Assembly: GCA_963800135.1 (NCBI GenBank)
Contig: CAWCZR010000003.1
Span: 124,001-188,000, forward strand
DNA from: DASPSM01 sp963800135
Lineage (GTDB): Bacteria > Planctomycetota > Planctomycetia > Planctomycetales > Planctomycetaceae
DNA: 64,000 nt
Direction of reading: 5' to 3'
The notes beneath the pieces were generated by a model. That model saw only the letters and a program-made list of their open reading frames with translations. It had not been told where the DNA came from and did no database searches. Numbering within the stretch: the stretch's first letter is position 1; each line of letters starts with the position of its first letter. The translations under genes were made by a program, and so were the position numbers. This document shows, in pieces, positions 9,161 through 18,588 of the stretch.

Positions 9161-10491
9161 ATGCAACGTCGCGAAAAAATCCTGGCGCTCCTGTTGATCA
9201 GCGCCGTGCTCGCCTGGTACGGGTCGGGGATTGTCCACCGGATCTTTCTCGGTCGACTCGACGAACGCAAAGAAAAGCTCGCGCTCGTGAAAGAAACTCA
9301 GGCGAACGTCTCAGCCAAAGAGCAGAACCTGCTCAACACGATGAAAAAAATGGGCGACTGGCGCGACCGCAGCCTGCCCAACGAGTCGCTCGAGGCGCTG
9401 CGCCTTTATCAACAATGGCTCACCGATCTCGGCCAGACCTCGGGAATCACGCAACTGCACGTCACTCCCGAGCAGCGGCAGGGGACCGGTCCCGGCTGGA
9501 AGAGCATCAGCGTCAAGGTGACCGGCGAGGCGACCTTCGAACAATTGACCACGTTCCTTCACGAGTTCCAGCGGATCGCGCTCTTGCATCGCATCGCCAG
9601 CATCAAGGTGGAGGGGCCCAAGATATCCGGCCCGCTCAAGGTCACGATGGTTGCCGAGGGCTTGCTGTTTGACGACAGCGCCCCGAAGACGCGGCTTTTG
9701 GCCCGCACCACGCTGGCCGAATCGCTCCCCAGGAGCTTCGACACGGCCAAGGTCACCTCCACCGAAGGTTTTCCCACCGAGCCCGGCTTCGGCCTCCGCA
9801 TCGAGAGGGAACTGGTGCTCGTCACGAAAGTCGACGGCGACAAATGGACCGTCAAGCGCGCTCTCGAGGGAACGACCAAAGCGTCGCACCCTCCCAAGTC
9901 GGAGGTCGAGATCTATCCGGTTCGGCCCGAGCGCAAAGACATCAAACTCGAAGACGTGCGCAAGCGCTCGTCGCCAATCCGTTCGTCAAGCCGGGGGCGG
10001 TCACTCGCACGATCGATCCGAACGACCCGGCCCGCCAGACGCGGCTGATTGCCTCCGTCGCCGAGCCTGACGAGCAGACTGCGTGCCTCTACAACGTCCA
10101 GACCAAGACGCAGACGGTCGTCCACAAGGGAACCGAAATCTCCGTCGGCGAAATTCAGGGAACAGTCGTCGCCGTCGAGCCCAAGTACATCCACATCAAG
10201 CGCGGTAACGACATCTACCAGCTCAACATCGGCCGCGACCTGCGATCGATGGTCCGAGCCGACGACCTGTCGACCGGCATGGATATGATGGACATGGGCG
10301 ACATGCCGGGCGGCGGACTGGGTGGGCCCGGCGGCTTCCGCGGCGGACGTCCGCCGTTTGGCGAACCCGGCGCGGTACGCGCTCCCGACGGCGCCGAACG
10401 CGAAGCGCGCGGCGATCGGGACGGCCGAGGTGGTGGCGGGTTCCGCTTCCGCAGATCCCGCGGCCCGGACAGCATGCCGGGCGAAGATTAA
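9161..10491 (+). CDS. GspM/PilO-like secretion protein (frameshifted)
   Basis: A bitopic inner-membrane protein following gspL, with an N-terminal helix (ILALLLISAVLAWYGSGIV), a coiled-coil stretch and a PilO/GspM-like ferredoxin-fold region. The first frame runs to 10048 but loses sense after LEDVRK near 9964. The sense sequence resumes one base off as ALVANPFVKPGAV and continues to 10491. Restoring one G (AAGGCG instead of AAGCG) gives one 443-residue protein. The C-terminal half resembles a PilP/GspC-like domain (GTVVAVEPKYIHIKRGNDIYQLNIG), then a Met/Gly/Arg-rich tail. A true split gene is possible, but the clean join favours a sequencing error. Confidence 0.72.
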
Positions 10492-10543
10492 GCCGGCTGG
10501 ACGTGCCTGGCGAAGACCGACGCGGCGCGACGACGCTCGAGTT

Positions 10544-10642
10544 CTAGGTGCGGATCTGCCGGCGCTTCAGCCGCCTGGCCTTGGCGCTGGCCGGCCGCTT
10601 GCCATGATTGGCCTTCTTCAGTTTGCGCTGGGTCTTCGACAC
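10544..10642 (-). CDS. Very basic 32-residue microprotein
   Basis: A short minus-strand gene with GTG start at 10642 and TAG stop at 10544-10546. It encodes 32 residues beginning MSKTQRKLKKANHGKRP and ending RRLKRRQIRT; 14 of 32 residues are Lys or Arg. It lies downstream of adk on the same strand, separated by 226 bases, with no other reading frame competing for the region. I recall very similar microproteins (MSKTxRKLKKANHGKRPA...) in many planctomycete genomes but cannot verify that here. Composition suggests RNA or ribosome binding, like the smallest ribosomal proteins. That is inference only. Confidence 0.7.
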   Translation of the reverse strand: MSKTQRKLKKANHGKRPASAKARRLKRRQIRT

Positions 10643-10868
10643 AGAGTCACTCGCTTTCTGATCGCGTGGCGTTGATCGAACGGCAAACGTCGCATTCTAG
10701 CGATCGCCCGGAAGGGGGAGAAGCCGGAGCCGGCCGCTCCTGGAATTCCGCGGTTACCGCGGCGCCGCCGCCCGCCCGTTCTGCCCAATTCCGCCCCCAA
10801 AGTCACTGCCGTGGTCCGCGATCGAGAGAATAGGCTCCGTTCGAACATCACGCGCAGACTTTTGCGGA

Positions 10869-11459
10869 TCATGAACGGGCCAGCTCCTTTTTGATGGCGG
10901 CCGTCACTTCGTCCGGAGTCCCCAGCGCGTCGATTTCGGCAATCAACTCGCGCGGGTAGAAGTCCAGCACGGGTTTCGTCTCCTGCCGGTAAACTTCGAG
11001 GCGGCGGCGAATGACCTTGTCGTCCGCATCGTCCTTGCGGCCCTCGACTTCGGCCCGGCGCTTCATGCGGTCAATCATCACCCCCTCGTCCGAGCTGACC
11101 AGGTAGATGATGCGGGCGACGTCGAGCGCTCCGTTCAGGTTCTGGGCCTGGTTGACGTTGCGGGGAATGCCGTCGAGGGCCAGCGTATCGCCAGCCGGGT
11201 CGAACTGCTTCGAGGCCACGAGCCGGGCGATTGAATGCTGAAAAATGCGGATTGTCAGCTCGTCGGGGACAAGCACGCCGCGCTCGGTGTAGGAACGGAC
11301 CTCCTTCCCGAGCGGCGAATCACCATCGACCGAACGAAAGACTTCACCCATCGACACGTGGCGAAAGTGGGGCAATTGTCCGATGCGCTGCCCCTGCGTC
11401 CCTTTTCCGACACCCGGTGCGCCGAAGAGTAGGATCGCCCGGTAAGTGGGATGGGACAT
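10869..11459 (-). CDS. adk: Adenylate kinase family nucleoside monophosphate kinase
   Basis: Catalyses reversible phosphate transfer between ATP and AMP. The ATG at 11459 gives 196 residues starting MSHPTYRAILLFGAPGVGKGT; the P-loop is at about residues 13-21. The AMP-binding stretch HVSMGEVFR follows, as does DGIPRN, which matches the DGFPR motif of adenylate kinases with Ile for Phe. The LID region is short (MKRRAEVEGRKDDADDKVIRRRL), so this is the short form without a zinc-binding LID. The in-frame upstream start at 11477 adds only six residues. Confidence 0.88.
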   Translation of the reverse strand: MSHPTYRAILLFGAPGVGKGTQGQRIGQLPHFRHVSMGEVFRSVDGDSPLGKEVRSYTERGVLVPDELTIRIFQHSIARLVASKQFDPAGDTLALDGIPRNVNQAQNLNGALDVARIIYLVSSDEGVMIDRMKRRAEVEGRKDDADDKVIRRRLEVYRQETKPVLDFYPRELIAEIDALGTPDEVTAAIKKELARS

Positions 11460-11555
11460 AGAGACGACGTCCTTCACGCGCGAGCAAAGGTCCCAAGCAT
11501 ACTAAACGCCGGCCCGCGACGACTCAAGGTTGCCCGAGCGGCGTGCGATCGACCG

Positions 11556-12938
11556 TCATGGCGCAAGCGCCACGCGGTTTTTCGCGGTGATGCGATAAAG
11601 TTGCGACTCGGTGCGGATCAGCAGGCTGCCGCGGACGATGGCGGGCGTCGCCATGCACAGCTCGTCGAGATCGTTCTTGCGGAGAATCTTCGGCTTGGTG
11701 CCCCCGGTCTGTACGACGGCCGTTTGCCCCTCTTCGCTCAGGCAGAAGATCTTGTCGTTGTAAGCCCAGGGGGAGGCCGTGTAGTGCTCGCTCGCCCCCA
11801 GACGCGCAAGCGGCGGCTCGTAAAGCGGCTCCCCGGTCCGCGCATTGAACGCCGCCAGAAATCCCCGGTCGTACAGGACGTAAATCACGTCCTTATACAC
11901 CACCGGCGAGACGTTGTACGGACCGGCCTTGGGATTGGACCAGGCGATATGCGCGTTGGACGTCTCTTTCTTGTCCGCGTTGAGCGAAATGTCGCCCGAT
12001 GCGCCCGGCTTGATCGCAAACAGCGGCTTCTTCGGCGAGAGGACGTACCCCGAGGTCACGTACAGCAACCCGTCGGCCGCGAAGGGCGTTGGGATGACGA
12101 TCGACGACATCCCCGACAGCTCCCACAGCAAGTTGCCGTCCGTGTCGTACGAGCGGACGCGCTTCACGCCACAGGTGACGATCTCGGTCCGTTTTTCGTT
12201 CTTCCACACATAGGGGGTTGCCCAGTTGGATTTCTCGTCGCGATCCTTCCGCCACAGCTCCTTTCCGGTCGCGGCGTCGATCGCCGAAAGGAACGAGTGC
12301 TTCTCGTTGTCGTCGATCACATAAAGCCGGCCGTCGCTGAGTGCCGGCGAAGACGCAGTCCCCCAGTTGAGCGCCATCGGGTAGGCGCCGAGCTCGCGGG
12401 TCCATTTCTGGTTGCCGTCGAGGTCGTAGGCAAACAGGCCGACGTTGCCGAAATACGCGTAAACGCGCTCGCCGTCGGTGACCGGCGTTTCGGATGCCAT
12501 CGAGTTCTTGAGGTGATGTCCGAACTTGGGCACGCCTTGGAAGGCCGTCTTTTCCCAGAGAACCTTGCCGGTGTTGAAGTCGAGGCAGACGACGATGTAG
12601 CGGTACGGGACTTTCGGGGTTTTCCGATCGCCGCCGAAGTAGAGTCCCGTCTTCACCTTCTCGGCCTTGCCGTCCACCTGGATGGCCGAGGTGATGAACA
12701 CCTTGTCGCCCCACACGATGGGGGAAGACCAGCCGCGGCCGGCGATCTTGGTCACCCACGCCACATTCTCGGTCTTGCTCCAGACCTCGGGCAGATCGTG
12801 TTCGTCGCTGACTCCCCGCGAGCCCGGCCCGCGAAACTGCGGCCAGTTATCGGCGGCAATCAAAGACGAGACCAAGAGCCCCCACGCACCCGTTGCGATT
12901 CCGAGAATTCGAATCGTCGCGATCCAACGACTCCGCAT
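11556..12938 (-). CDS. Secreted PQQ-like beta-propeller repeat protein
   Basis: A 460-residue exported protein with an N-terminal hydrophobic signal segment ending near AAD (residues 28-30). It opens with DNWPQFRGPGSRGVS, the standard start of planctomycete outer-membrane PQQ-like propeller proteins. Repeating Trp-containing blades are visible (GKVLWEKTAF; GNQKWTRELG; GKELWRKDRD; GNLLWELSG), each followed by a turn. The family resembles BamB and PQQ-dependent dehydrogenases, but I see no catalytic Asp/Glu set that would support enzyme activity. A GGAG ribosome site precedes the ATG. Its precise role is unknown. Confidence 0.85.
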   Translation of the reverse strand: MRSRWIATIRILGIATGAWGLLVSSLIAADNWPQFRGPGSRGVSDEHDLPEVWSKTENVAWVTKIAGRGWSSPIVWGDKVFITSAIQVDGKAEKVKTGLYFGGDRKTPKVPYRYIVVCLDFNTGKVLWEKTAFQGVPKFGHHLKNSMASETPVTDGERVYAYFGNVGLFAYDLDGNQKWTRELGAYPMALNWGTASSPALSDGRLYVIDDNEKHSFLSAIDAATGKELWRKDRDEKSNWATPYVWKNEKRTEIVTCGVKRVRSYDTDGNLLWELSGMSSIVIPTPFAADGLLYVTSGYVLSPKKPLFAIKPGASGDISLNADKKETSNAHIAWSNPKAGPYNVSPVVYKDVIYVLYDRGFLAAFNARTGEPLYEPPLARLGASEHYTASPWAYNDKIFCLSEEGQTAVVQTGGTKPKILRKNDLDELCMATPAIVRGSLLIRTESQLYRITAKNRVALAP

Positions 12939-13049
12939 GCCCTGGCTCCCGATGTGTGTCGAACGACTGCAGACTGGAATGAACAGGTTGTAAGGTTAGG
13001 CTCAGCTCCACCGAAAATCCAGCGGCGCACCATCGCCCGTAAGAACTGC

Positions 13050-14135
13050 TCACCAGCGTTCGACCGGGCCCGAGGGGACAGGAACCTGCAGATCGGGCAG
13101 CACGCCGGTGCGATCGCCGCCGATCGGTCCATGGTCCTGAATGGCCGTTAGGGCGGCCTCGATCTCGGCCGCGTCGGCAGCCGCTTGAAAGCGGGCGCGG
13201 AGCCGCGCGGGCACCCGCATCGCCTTCAAATACCAGTGGGCCGTCTTGCGAAACATCGAAATCGCCGAGCGCGTGCCGCGAAGCTCGGCCAGGTAGTTGA
13301 ACTGTCGCCGGAGCAATTCGAGCCGCTCCTCGAAGTTGCCGGGCGGATCGTAGCGGCCCGTTTCTTCCCATTGGACGAGCTGCCGGAAGATCCACGGATT
13401 GGCCAGCGCCCCGCGGCCGATCGAAATGGCCGCACAACCCGTCTCCTCGAACATGCGGGCCGCGTCGGCAATGGTGCGAATATCCCCGTTGCCGACGATG
13501 GGAATTTGCGACACGGCCTCGACCACGCGACGAATGCCGTCGCGGTCCACCTGCCCGCTAAAGCCCTGTGCTCGCGTGCGGCCGTGGATGGCGACGGCGG
13601 CCACGCCCACTTGCTCGAATTCGGCCGCAAACTTGGGGGCCGTGATCTGCGAACTTTCCCAGCCGAGCCGCATCTTCACCGTGACCGGAATGTTCACCCC
13701 TTCGACGACGTGCCGCACCAGGTCGATCGTATCGGCCGGTCGGCACATCAGGCTGGCCCCCGAGCCGTTCTTGGTAATCCGTTCGACCGGGCAACCCATG
13801 TTGATATCGACCGAGTGCACGCCGCGGGCTTCCAGGAATTGGGCCGCCTCCCGGAGGATCGGGGGCTCGCTGCCGAAAATTTGGACCGCAAACGGGAATT
13901 CCTCGGCACACGTCTCGATCATCGAGAGCGTTTTGGGGCTGCCCCCCAACAGGCCCCGGGCGTTTACCAGGTCCGTGGTCGTCAGGCCGACGCCGCCGAT
14001 CCGCCGAACCGTCCGCCGAAATGACAAATTCGTGAATCCGGCCAGCGGCGACAGCAAATATCGCGAGGAAAGGGTGAGTGTGCCGTATTTCAACGGAGGT
14101 CGTGAAACCGGACGGGGCGGGGGAAGGGTATTCAT
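13050..14135 (-). CDS. tRNA-dihydrouridine synthase (Dus family)
   Basis: An FMN enzyme that reduces uridine in the D-loop of tRNA. The N-terminal TIM barrel begins SRYLLSPLAGFTNLSFR. The active-site signature NMGCPVERITKNGSGASLM contains the catalytic Cys. Phosphate/FMN-binding motifs follow (VTVKMRLGW; VAIHGRTRAQGFSG; IPIVGNGDI; ISIGRGALANPWIF). The C-terminal four-helix domain runs to LTAIQDHGPIGG. I choose the ATG at 14135 (361 residues); an in-frame start at 14186 would add 17 residues without a better ribosome site. DusB-like by overall look, but the subgroup is not certain. Confidence 0.9.
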   Translation of the reverse strand: MNTLPPPRPVSRPPLKYGTLTLSSRYLLSPLAGFTNLSFRRTVRRIGGVGLTTTDLVNARGLLGGSPKTLSMIETCAEEFPFAVQIFGSEPPILREAAQFLEARGVHSVDINMGCPVERITKNGSGASLMCRPADTIDLVRHVVEGVNIPVTVKMRLGWESSQITAPKFAAEFEQVGVAAVAIHGRTRAQGFSGQVDRDGIRRVVEAVSQIPIVGNGDIRTIADAARMFEETGCAAISIGRGALANPWIFRQLVQWEETGRYDPPGNFEERLELLRRQFNYLAELRGTRSAISMFRKTAHWYLKAMRVPARLRARFQAAADAAEIEAALTAIQDHGPIGGDRTGVLPDLQVPVPSGPVERW

Positions 14136-14263
14136 CGCGTACTGAACTGTATCGGATCGTTCTCGAGATGAAAATCCGTCCATCACGGGGACTTATGGAG
14201 CGGCTAACTCGAATCCTCTTCGCCTCGAGCAGCCCACCTCCGCGAGCAGCCGTTTACTGATCT

Positions 14264-14319
14264 GGCCCGGTCGCAGTTGAAATCTTCGCAAATGCGGGCC
14301 AACGCTCTGCGACCGGGCC
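14264..14319. repeat. Perfect 13-bp inverted repeat in a divergent intergenic region
   Basis: GGCCCGGTCGCAG (14264-14276) and its exact complement CTGCGACCGGGCC (14307-14319) flank a 30-base spacer. The element lies in the 416-base gap between the dihydrouridine synthase (minus) and the redoxin fusion gene (plus). It has no T-tract, so it could be an operator or an mRNA leader hairpin. The rest of the gap shows no gene that I can support. Confidence 0.5.
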
Positions 14320-14551
14320 TTACAAATTACCGACCCCCGTTCGACGTTCCCGCGTCGGACCGGGCCGCCTTTGCCGACGAGCATCGGGAAACGAACCGGG
14401 AGGCCGCGTTGTCGCGTGCGGCCGTTTCATTTCAACAAGTTCCCGCAGTTTTTTTGCCGACAAGGTTTGGTCACTCCCATCTCGCGGATGAGATTTCTTA
14501 AGCGGGACGCCGACGGCCAGGATGGTCGGTGTGCGCCCTGGGAGACAGTCG

Positions 14552-16686
14552 ATGACGGTAGGCGCTTCCTCATCGCTCCTGTTGACGCTGCTGCTCTCGG
14601 CCACGCCGCATCCCACCCCCCAAAATCCCGCACCGCATAATCGGACGCCGGGAAAACCCGATCTTAAAGCCTCGACCCTTCCGGGCGCGTCGACGACGCA
14701 GACCTCGTCCGTCGGCCGGCGGATCGAGCATCTGGCCCTGCGCGACGTGCTGGGAGCGCCTCGATCGCTGGACGATTGGAAAGACAAGCAGGCGATCGTT
14801 GTCGTCTTTTTGTGTGCCGAGTGTCCGCTTGCCCGCCAGTACGCCTCGAAGCTCGACGCGATGGCGCAAAAGTACTCCGACAAGCGGGTGCAGTTTGTCG
14901 GCATCGACGCCAATCCGCAGGACACTCTGGCGGAGCTAGAACAGTTTCAGAGGGTGCATAAAGTTGGGTTCCCGATCCTTCGCGATCTGGGCACCAAGGT
15001 CGCCGGCGAATTCGGCGCACGGCGCACGCCGGAGGTCTTTTTGCTCGACCGCGGGCACGTTGTGCGGTATTGGGGTCGAATCGACGATCAGTTCGGCATC
15101 GGCTATTCCCGCAACAAGCCGGTGCATCGCTGGCTCGAGGACGCGATCGACGCGGTTCTGGACGGTAAGAACGTGCAAACCGCATCGGTCGACTCCGTTG
15201 GCTGCCGCATCGGTCGCGTGAACCGCCAGCCCAAAGGCGATGTGACCTACGCCAGGCAGATCGCGCCGATCCTGCAGTCGCGCTGCGTGAGCTGTCACCA
15301 GGCGGGCGAGATCGCTCCGTTCGCACTCAACACCTATGCCGACGCATCGGGCTGGGCCGACACCATTCGCGAAGTGGTCGAAGCCCGGCGGATGCCTCCC
15401 TGGTTCGCCAATCCGCAGTACGGCAAGTTCTCCAACGACTGCCGGCTTTCCGACGAAGAACGCCAGTTGCTCTGCACCTGGATCGACAATGGAACCCCCG
15501 AGGGCACGCGCGAAGGCACGCCGCCGGCCGCTCTTTACGAATCGCCCAAGCCGGCATTTGCCAGTGGCTGGCGAATCTCGAAGCCCGACCTGATCGTGCG
15601 GATGCCCAAGCCGTTCAAGGTGCGTGCGACGGGCATCGTGCAGTACCAGTACTTCACCATCGACCCCGGCTTTAAGCACGACGTCTGGATTCGCGAAAGC
15701 GAAGGCCACGCGGGCAACGCGTCGGTCGTGCACCACATGGTGCTGTTCTTCGTGCCGCCCGAGCAGAAAGAGCCGCGCCCCGAGGATCCGCTGTTTCGCA
15801 CGATCGGCTCATTCGCTCCGGGCACCCCGGCGATGGTGCCGCCCGACGGTGTTTCGCGTCGCATCCCGGCCGGCTCGAAGCTGGTCTTCCAAATGCACTA
15901 CACGCCCAACGGCAGCGAACAGTGGGACCAGAGCGAAGTGGGCTTGGTCTTCGACGACCCGACGAAGATTCGCAAAGAGCTGAAGATGGGGGCCATCGTC
16001 AACTTCCAGTTCCTGATTCCCCCGGCGCCAACGACTTTCGTCTCGACGCCGATGACGACTTTGACGAAGACACGTTGATCTACGCCATGCTGCCTCACAT
16101 GCATTTTCGCGGCAAAGCGTTCCGCTACACGGCAATTTATCCCGGCGGCAAGCGGGAAGTGCTCCTGGACGTGCCGCACTACGACTTCAACTGGCAGAAC
16201 GTGTATTGGCTGGCCGAGCCCAAGCTCATGCCGGCCGGCTCACGCTTGCTGTGCGAAGCCGTCTTCGACAACTCGGCCGACAACCTGGCCAACCCCGACC
16301 CGACGCGGCCCGTGCACTGGGGCGATCAGACGTGGGACGAAATGATGGTCGGCTCGTTCTACTACTGCCCGGCCAACCAGGACTTTACGCTCGGACTTCC
16401 GCGAGTGACCCCGAAGGGCAAAGACCGCTACGAAGCCGTCTTTCGCTACCGTCCATCGAAGACGCCGAAGTCGCTGTACCTCGCCGGCTCGTTCAACGGC
16501 TGGAAGAAAGATCAGACCCGGATGACGGGGCCCGACAAGGACGGCTTCTACTCCGCGTCTGTGGAATTGCCCTGCGGCCGCCACGAGTACCGGTTCTTCG
16601 TCAACGGCAAGAAAGGCCGCGTCGACCCCGGCAACCCAGTGCAAGTCGGCCCGCACAACAACAGCCTGCTCGTCATCGGGAAGTGA
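14552..16686 (+). CDS. Secreted redoxin / cytochrome c / copper monooxygenase-like / CBM48 fusion (frameshifted)
   Basis: The ATG at 14552 has GGGAG upstream and a hydrophobic signal segment. Domains in order of residues: redoxin with CAEC at about 88-91 and TPEVFLLD; a c-type heme site CVSCH near 246-250; a peptidylglycine-monooxygenase-like double domain with copper-ligand motifs HHM (about 394), QMHY (about 446), HMH (about 515) and DEM (about 596); then a CBM48/AMPK-type glycogen-binding-like fold (YLAGSFNGWKKD) from about 640 to the end. Near 16025 one G is missing: the first frame stops at 16078 while the sense frame resumes as GANDFRLDADDDFDED. Restoring it gives 711 residues. Exported oxidative chemistry is inferred; the substrate is unknown. 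Confidence 0.82.
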
Positions 16687-16806
16687 AAGAGCCGCGCACG
16701 CAGTAAGCGGTGCCTTTGTGTCTTCGGTTGCAATTGTTCACTGCGGCAAACGCCAAAGCGGTGGAAAAAGAAAAGACACCGCTTACGGCGTCCGCGGCTC
16801 TTTCAC
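16683..16806. repeat. Long palindromic repeat, family A copy 1
   Basis: The left arm 16683-16717 and the right arm 16771-16806 are imperfect inverted copies of about 35 bases around a 53-base centre. Both share the core GAGCCGCG and GTAAGCGGTG. The left arm contains the stop codon of the redoxin fusion gene, and the right arm ends three bases before the stop of the convergent gene. A related palindrome lies at 17334-17435 and a single half-site at 29703-29718. No transposase is present, so this is REP- or MITE-like. Confidence 0.75.
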
Positions 16807-16808
16807 GC

Positions 16809-17323
16809 TTATTCGCCGGAGCGCTGGCCGTACGCGACCTTGTAAAACCATTCGATGCGGTCGTAGTTCCCGTCTAACAAATAGTAGCGCTTGGGGAAAA
16901 CGCTGACGGGGTCATGGAGGTATCGCGCCCTTCCCTCTTGATCGCGCTCTCCGAGCCGCAATTCGAGCCATGTAATCTCGTCTTCGACCGGAGCGACCTG
17001 CAGCCGGACATGAATCGGCGTCGTCTCTGTCCGTCGACACTCGTTCGTGAGCAAGTAGCAAATCTCGAAAAGTTCTGCCTCGCGCGCCCGGTTTTTCGGG
17101 CCGCGAGGGGCACAATCCCATCGGTTCCGTCTGCATTCAGGCCCATTGCCTCAAGCCACTCTGGATGGACTTCGCCGAGAATTTCTGCAAGAAGCCAATC
17201 CAAGCTGGAGAGGAATTCTAGAACTTCCTTGGACTCCGATTCCGCGAAGGAGCCGCCGATCGACAGTTCGGCAAGCATCTCCCGGAGCGACCGGCTGACG
17301 CGTTGTTCCAGTTTGGACGCCAT
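16809..17323 (-). CDS. Uncharacterised acidic protein (frameshifted)
   Basis: I do not recognise this family. The ATG at 17323 starts MASKLEQRVSRSLREMLAEL and reads through about 74 residues to IVPLA. Near 17102 the sense moves to another frame (GPKNRAREAELFEICYLL) and continues to the TAA at 16809-16811. One restored base gives 171 residues, mostly helical at first, with ICYLLTNECRRTETTPIHV and a C-terminal aromatic patch (RYYLLDGNYDRIEWFY). Base composition is lower in GC than the neighbours, and the gene sits between two copies of palindromic repeat A, so recent acquisition is plausible. Confidence 0.55.
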
Positions 17324-17333
17324 CAAGCACCCA

Positions 17334-17435
17334 GAAAGGAGCCGCGCACGCCAGTAAGCGGTGTCTTCGCATTCATTCCCATCACAACCAAAGCCCCTTC
17401 GCTTTTCCGACCGTTTACTTCGTGCGCGGCTCTTT
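17334..17435. repeat. Long palindromic repeat, family A copy 2
   Basis: The left arm 17334-17367 (GAGCCGCGCACGCCAGTAAG core) and the right arm 17410-17435 are inverted copies; the right arm read in reverse gives GAGCCGCGCACGAAGTAA. It lies directly upstream of the uncharacterised gene ending at 16809 and matches the copy at 16683-16806 in the arms but not in the centre. Confidence 0.7.
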
Positions 17436-17453
17436 ATGAGTGCAGCGCGGCCG

Positions 17454-18122
17454 TCAAGGATCCGCGGACGACCTCACTCGCCGATCACTTTCACCAGCAC
17501 GCGTTTCGGGCGGCGGCCGTTGAACCCGCCGTGGAAAATTTGCTCCCACGCGCAAAGCACTATTTGCCAACGGCACGTGCGCTGACATCAATCGATTTGC
17601 GGCACGCTCGCGGACAGTATTGCCTCTCTCGTGGCTGAAGGTGCCATTTGGATAAACGGAGAGGACATAACCATTCGGCTTGTACAACATCCAGATCTCC
17701 GCATCGGAGTTCGGCTTGAGACGGCGAGCATCTAGCACGCACCCGAGGTCGAAGGTGAAGCGCGTGGCCCCCGTTTTGGGCTGCACGGCCACGCTAACGA
17801 GTTGTTGACCTTGAAGCGCAAATCTCGCCCGCTCGATTTTCTTACTCGACGAGCAAGCGGTTGCTAACGAAGCTCCATGCGAAGTCAGCCGCCAGTATGC
17901 GGAGGTAATCCAAAGCCACCATTGCCCGCGAACGGTGACAATCCGCTGCGCAGCGTTCTCCCGCACGCGTTCGAGTTTGGACGTCGTCTCGTACGGTTCC
18001 CGAACCCGAAGCCGCGGCCGTCCGAAATTCATCGACAAATTCAAATACCGCTCGTGGTGGACCTCCCAGCACGGTTCGCCGTACAGCGGCTTGAACGAGT
18101 TTTCGATGATGTCGTGGCGCAT
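17454..18122 (-). CDS. Uncharacterised protein downstream of the YjbQ-family gene
   Basis: The ATG at 18122 lies 13 bases after the YjbQ-family stop, so it is probably co-transcribed. The open frame gives 222 residues. The first 165 look like a real protein: LYGEPCWEVHHERYLNLSM, VTVRGQWWLWI, LVSVAVQPKTGATRFTFDLG, and WMLYKPNGYVLSVYPNG. I do not know its function. After GTFSHERGNT the composition turns Arg/Pro-rich, because the frame there runs across a displaced copy of the YjbQ gene 3' end in the wrong frame, so the native C-terminus has probably been lost or replaced. Codon use is less GC-rich than in the flanking housekeeping genes. Confidence 0.6.
   Translation of the reverse strand: MRHDIIENSFKPLYGEPCWEVHHERYLNLSMNFGRPRLRVREPYETTSKLERVRENAAQRIVTVRGQWWLWITSAYWRLTSHGASLATACSSSKKIERARFALQGQQLVSVAVQPKTGATRFTFDLGCVLDARRLKPNSDAEIWMLYKPNGYVLSVYPNGTFSHERGNTVRERAANRLMSAHVPLANSALRVGANFPRRVQRPPPETRAGESDRRVRSSADP
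17474..17555 (-). pseudogene. Displaced copy of the 3' end of the YjbQ-family gene
   Basis: Read on the minus strand, this gives WEQIFHGGFNGRRPKRV then LVKVIGE and a stop. It matches the last 27 codons of the intact gene at 18136-18558 (WEQIFYGEFDGRRPKRV, LVKVIGE) with three differences in 24 residues. Upstream of the Trp the match fades. It is not in the frame of the overlapping 222-residue reading frame. It lies 0.6 kb from the parent, with the uncharacterised gene in between. Confidence 0.8.
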
Positions 18123-18135
18123 GTCCCCGCAGTCA

Positions 18136-18558
<423 letters not shown>

Positions 18559-18588
18559 GGACGATCCGGATCGCAAGCTGCCCGAGAT

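Noticed and set aside
11451..13151. 566-residue plus-strand frame opposite adk and the PQQ-like gene
   Set aside because: It is an antisense shadow; the minus strand carries a signal peptide and repeated propeller blades.
14190..14290. Possible tRNA (a CTCGAATCC-like string)
   Set aside because: No cloverleaf can be drawn around it; no tRNA was found anywhere in the window.
16683..18122. Insertion sequence
   Set aside because: Inverted repeats are present but no transposase or integrase frame is found between or near them.
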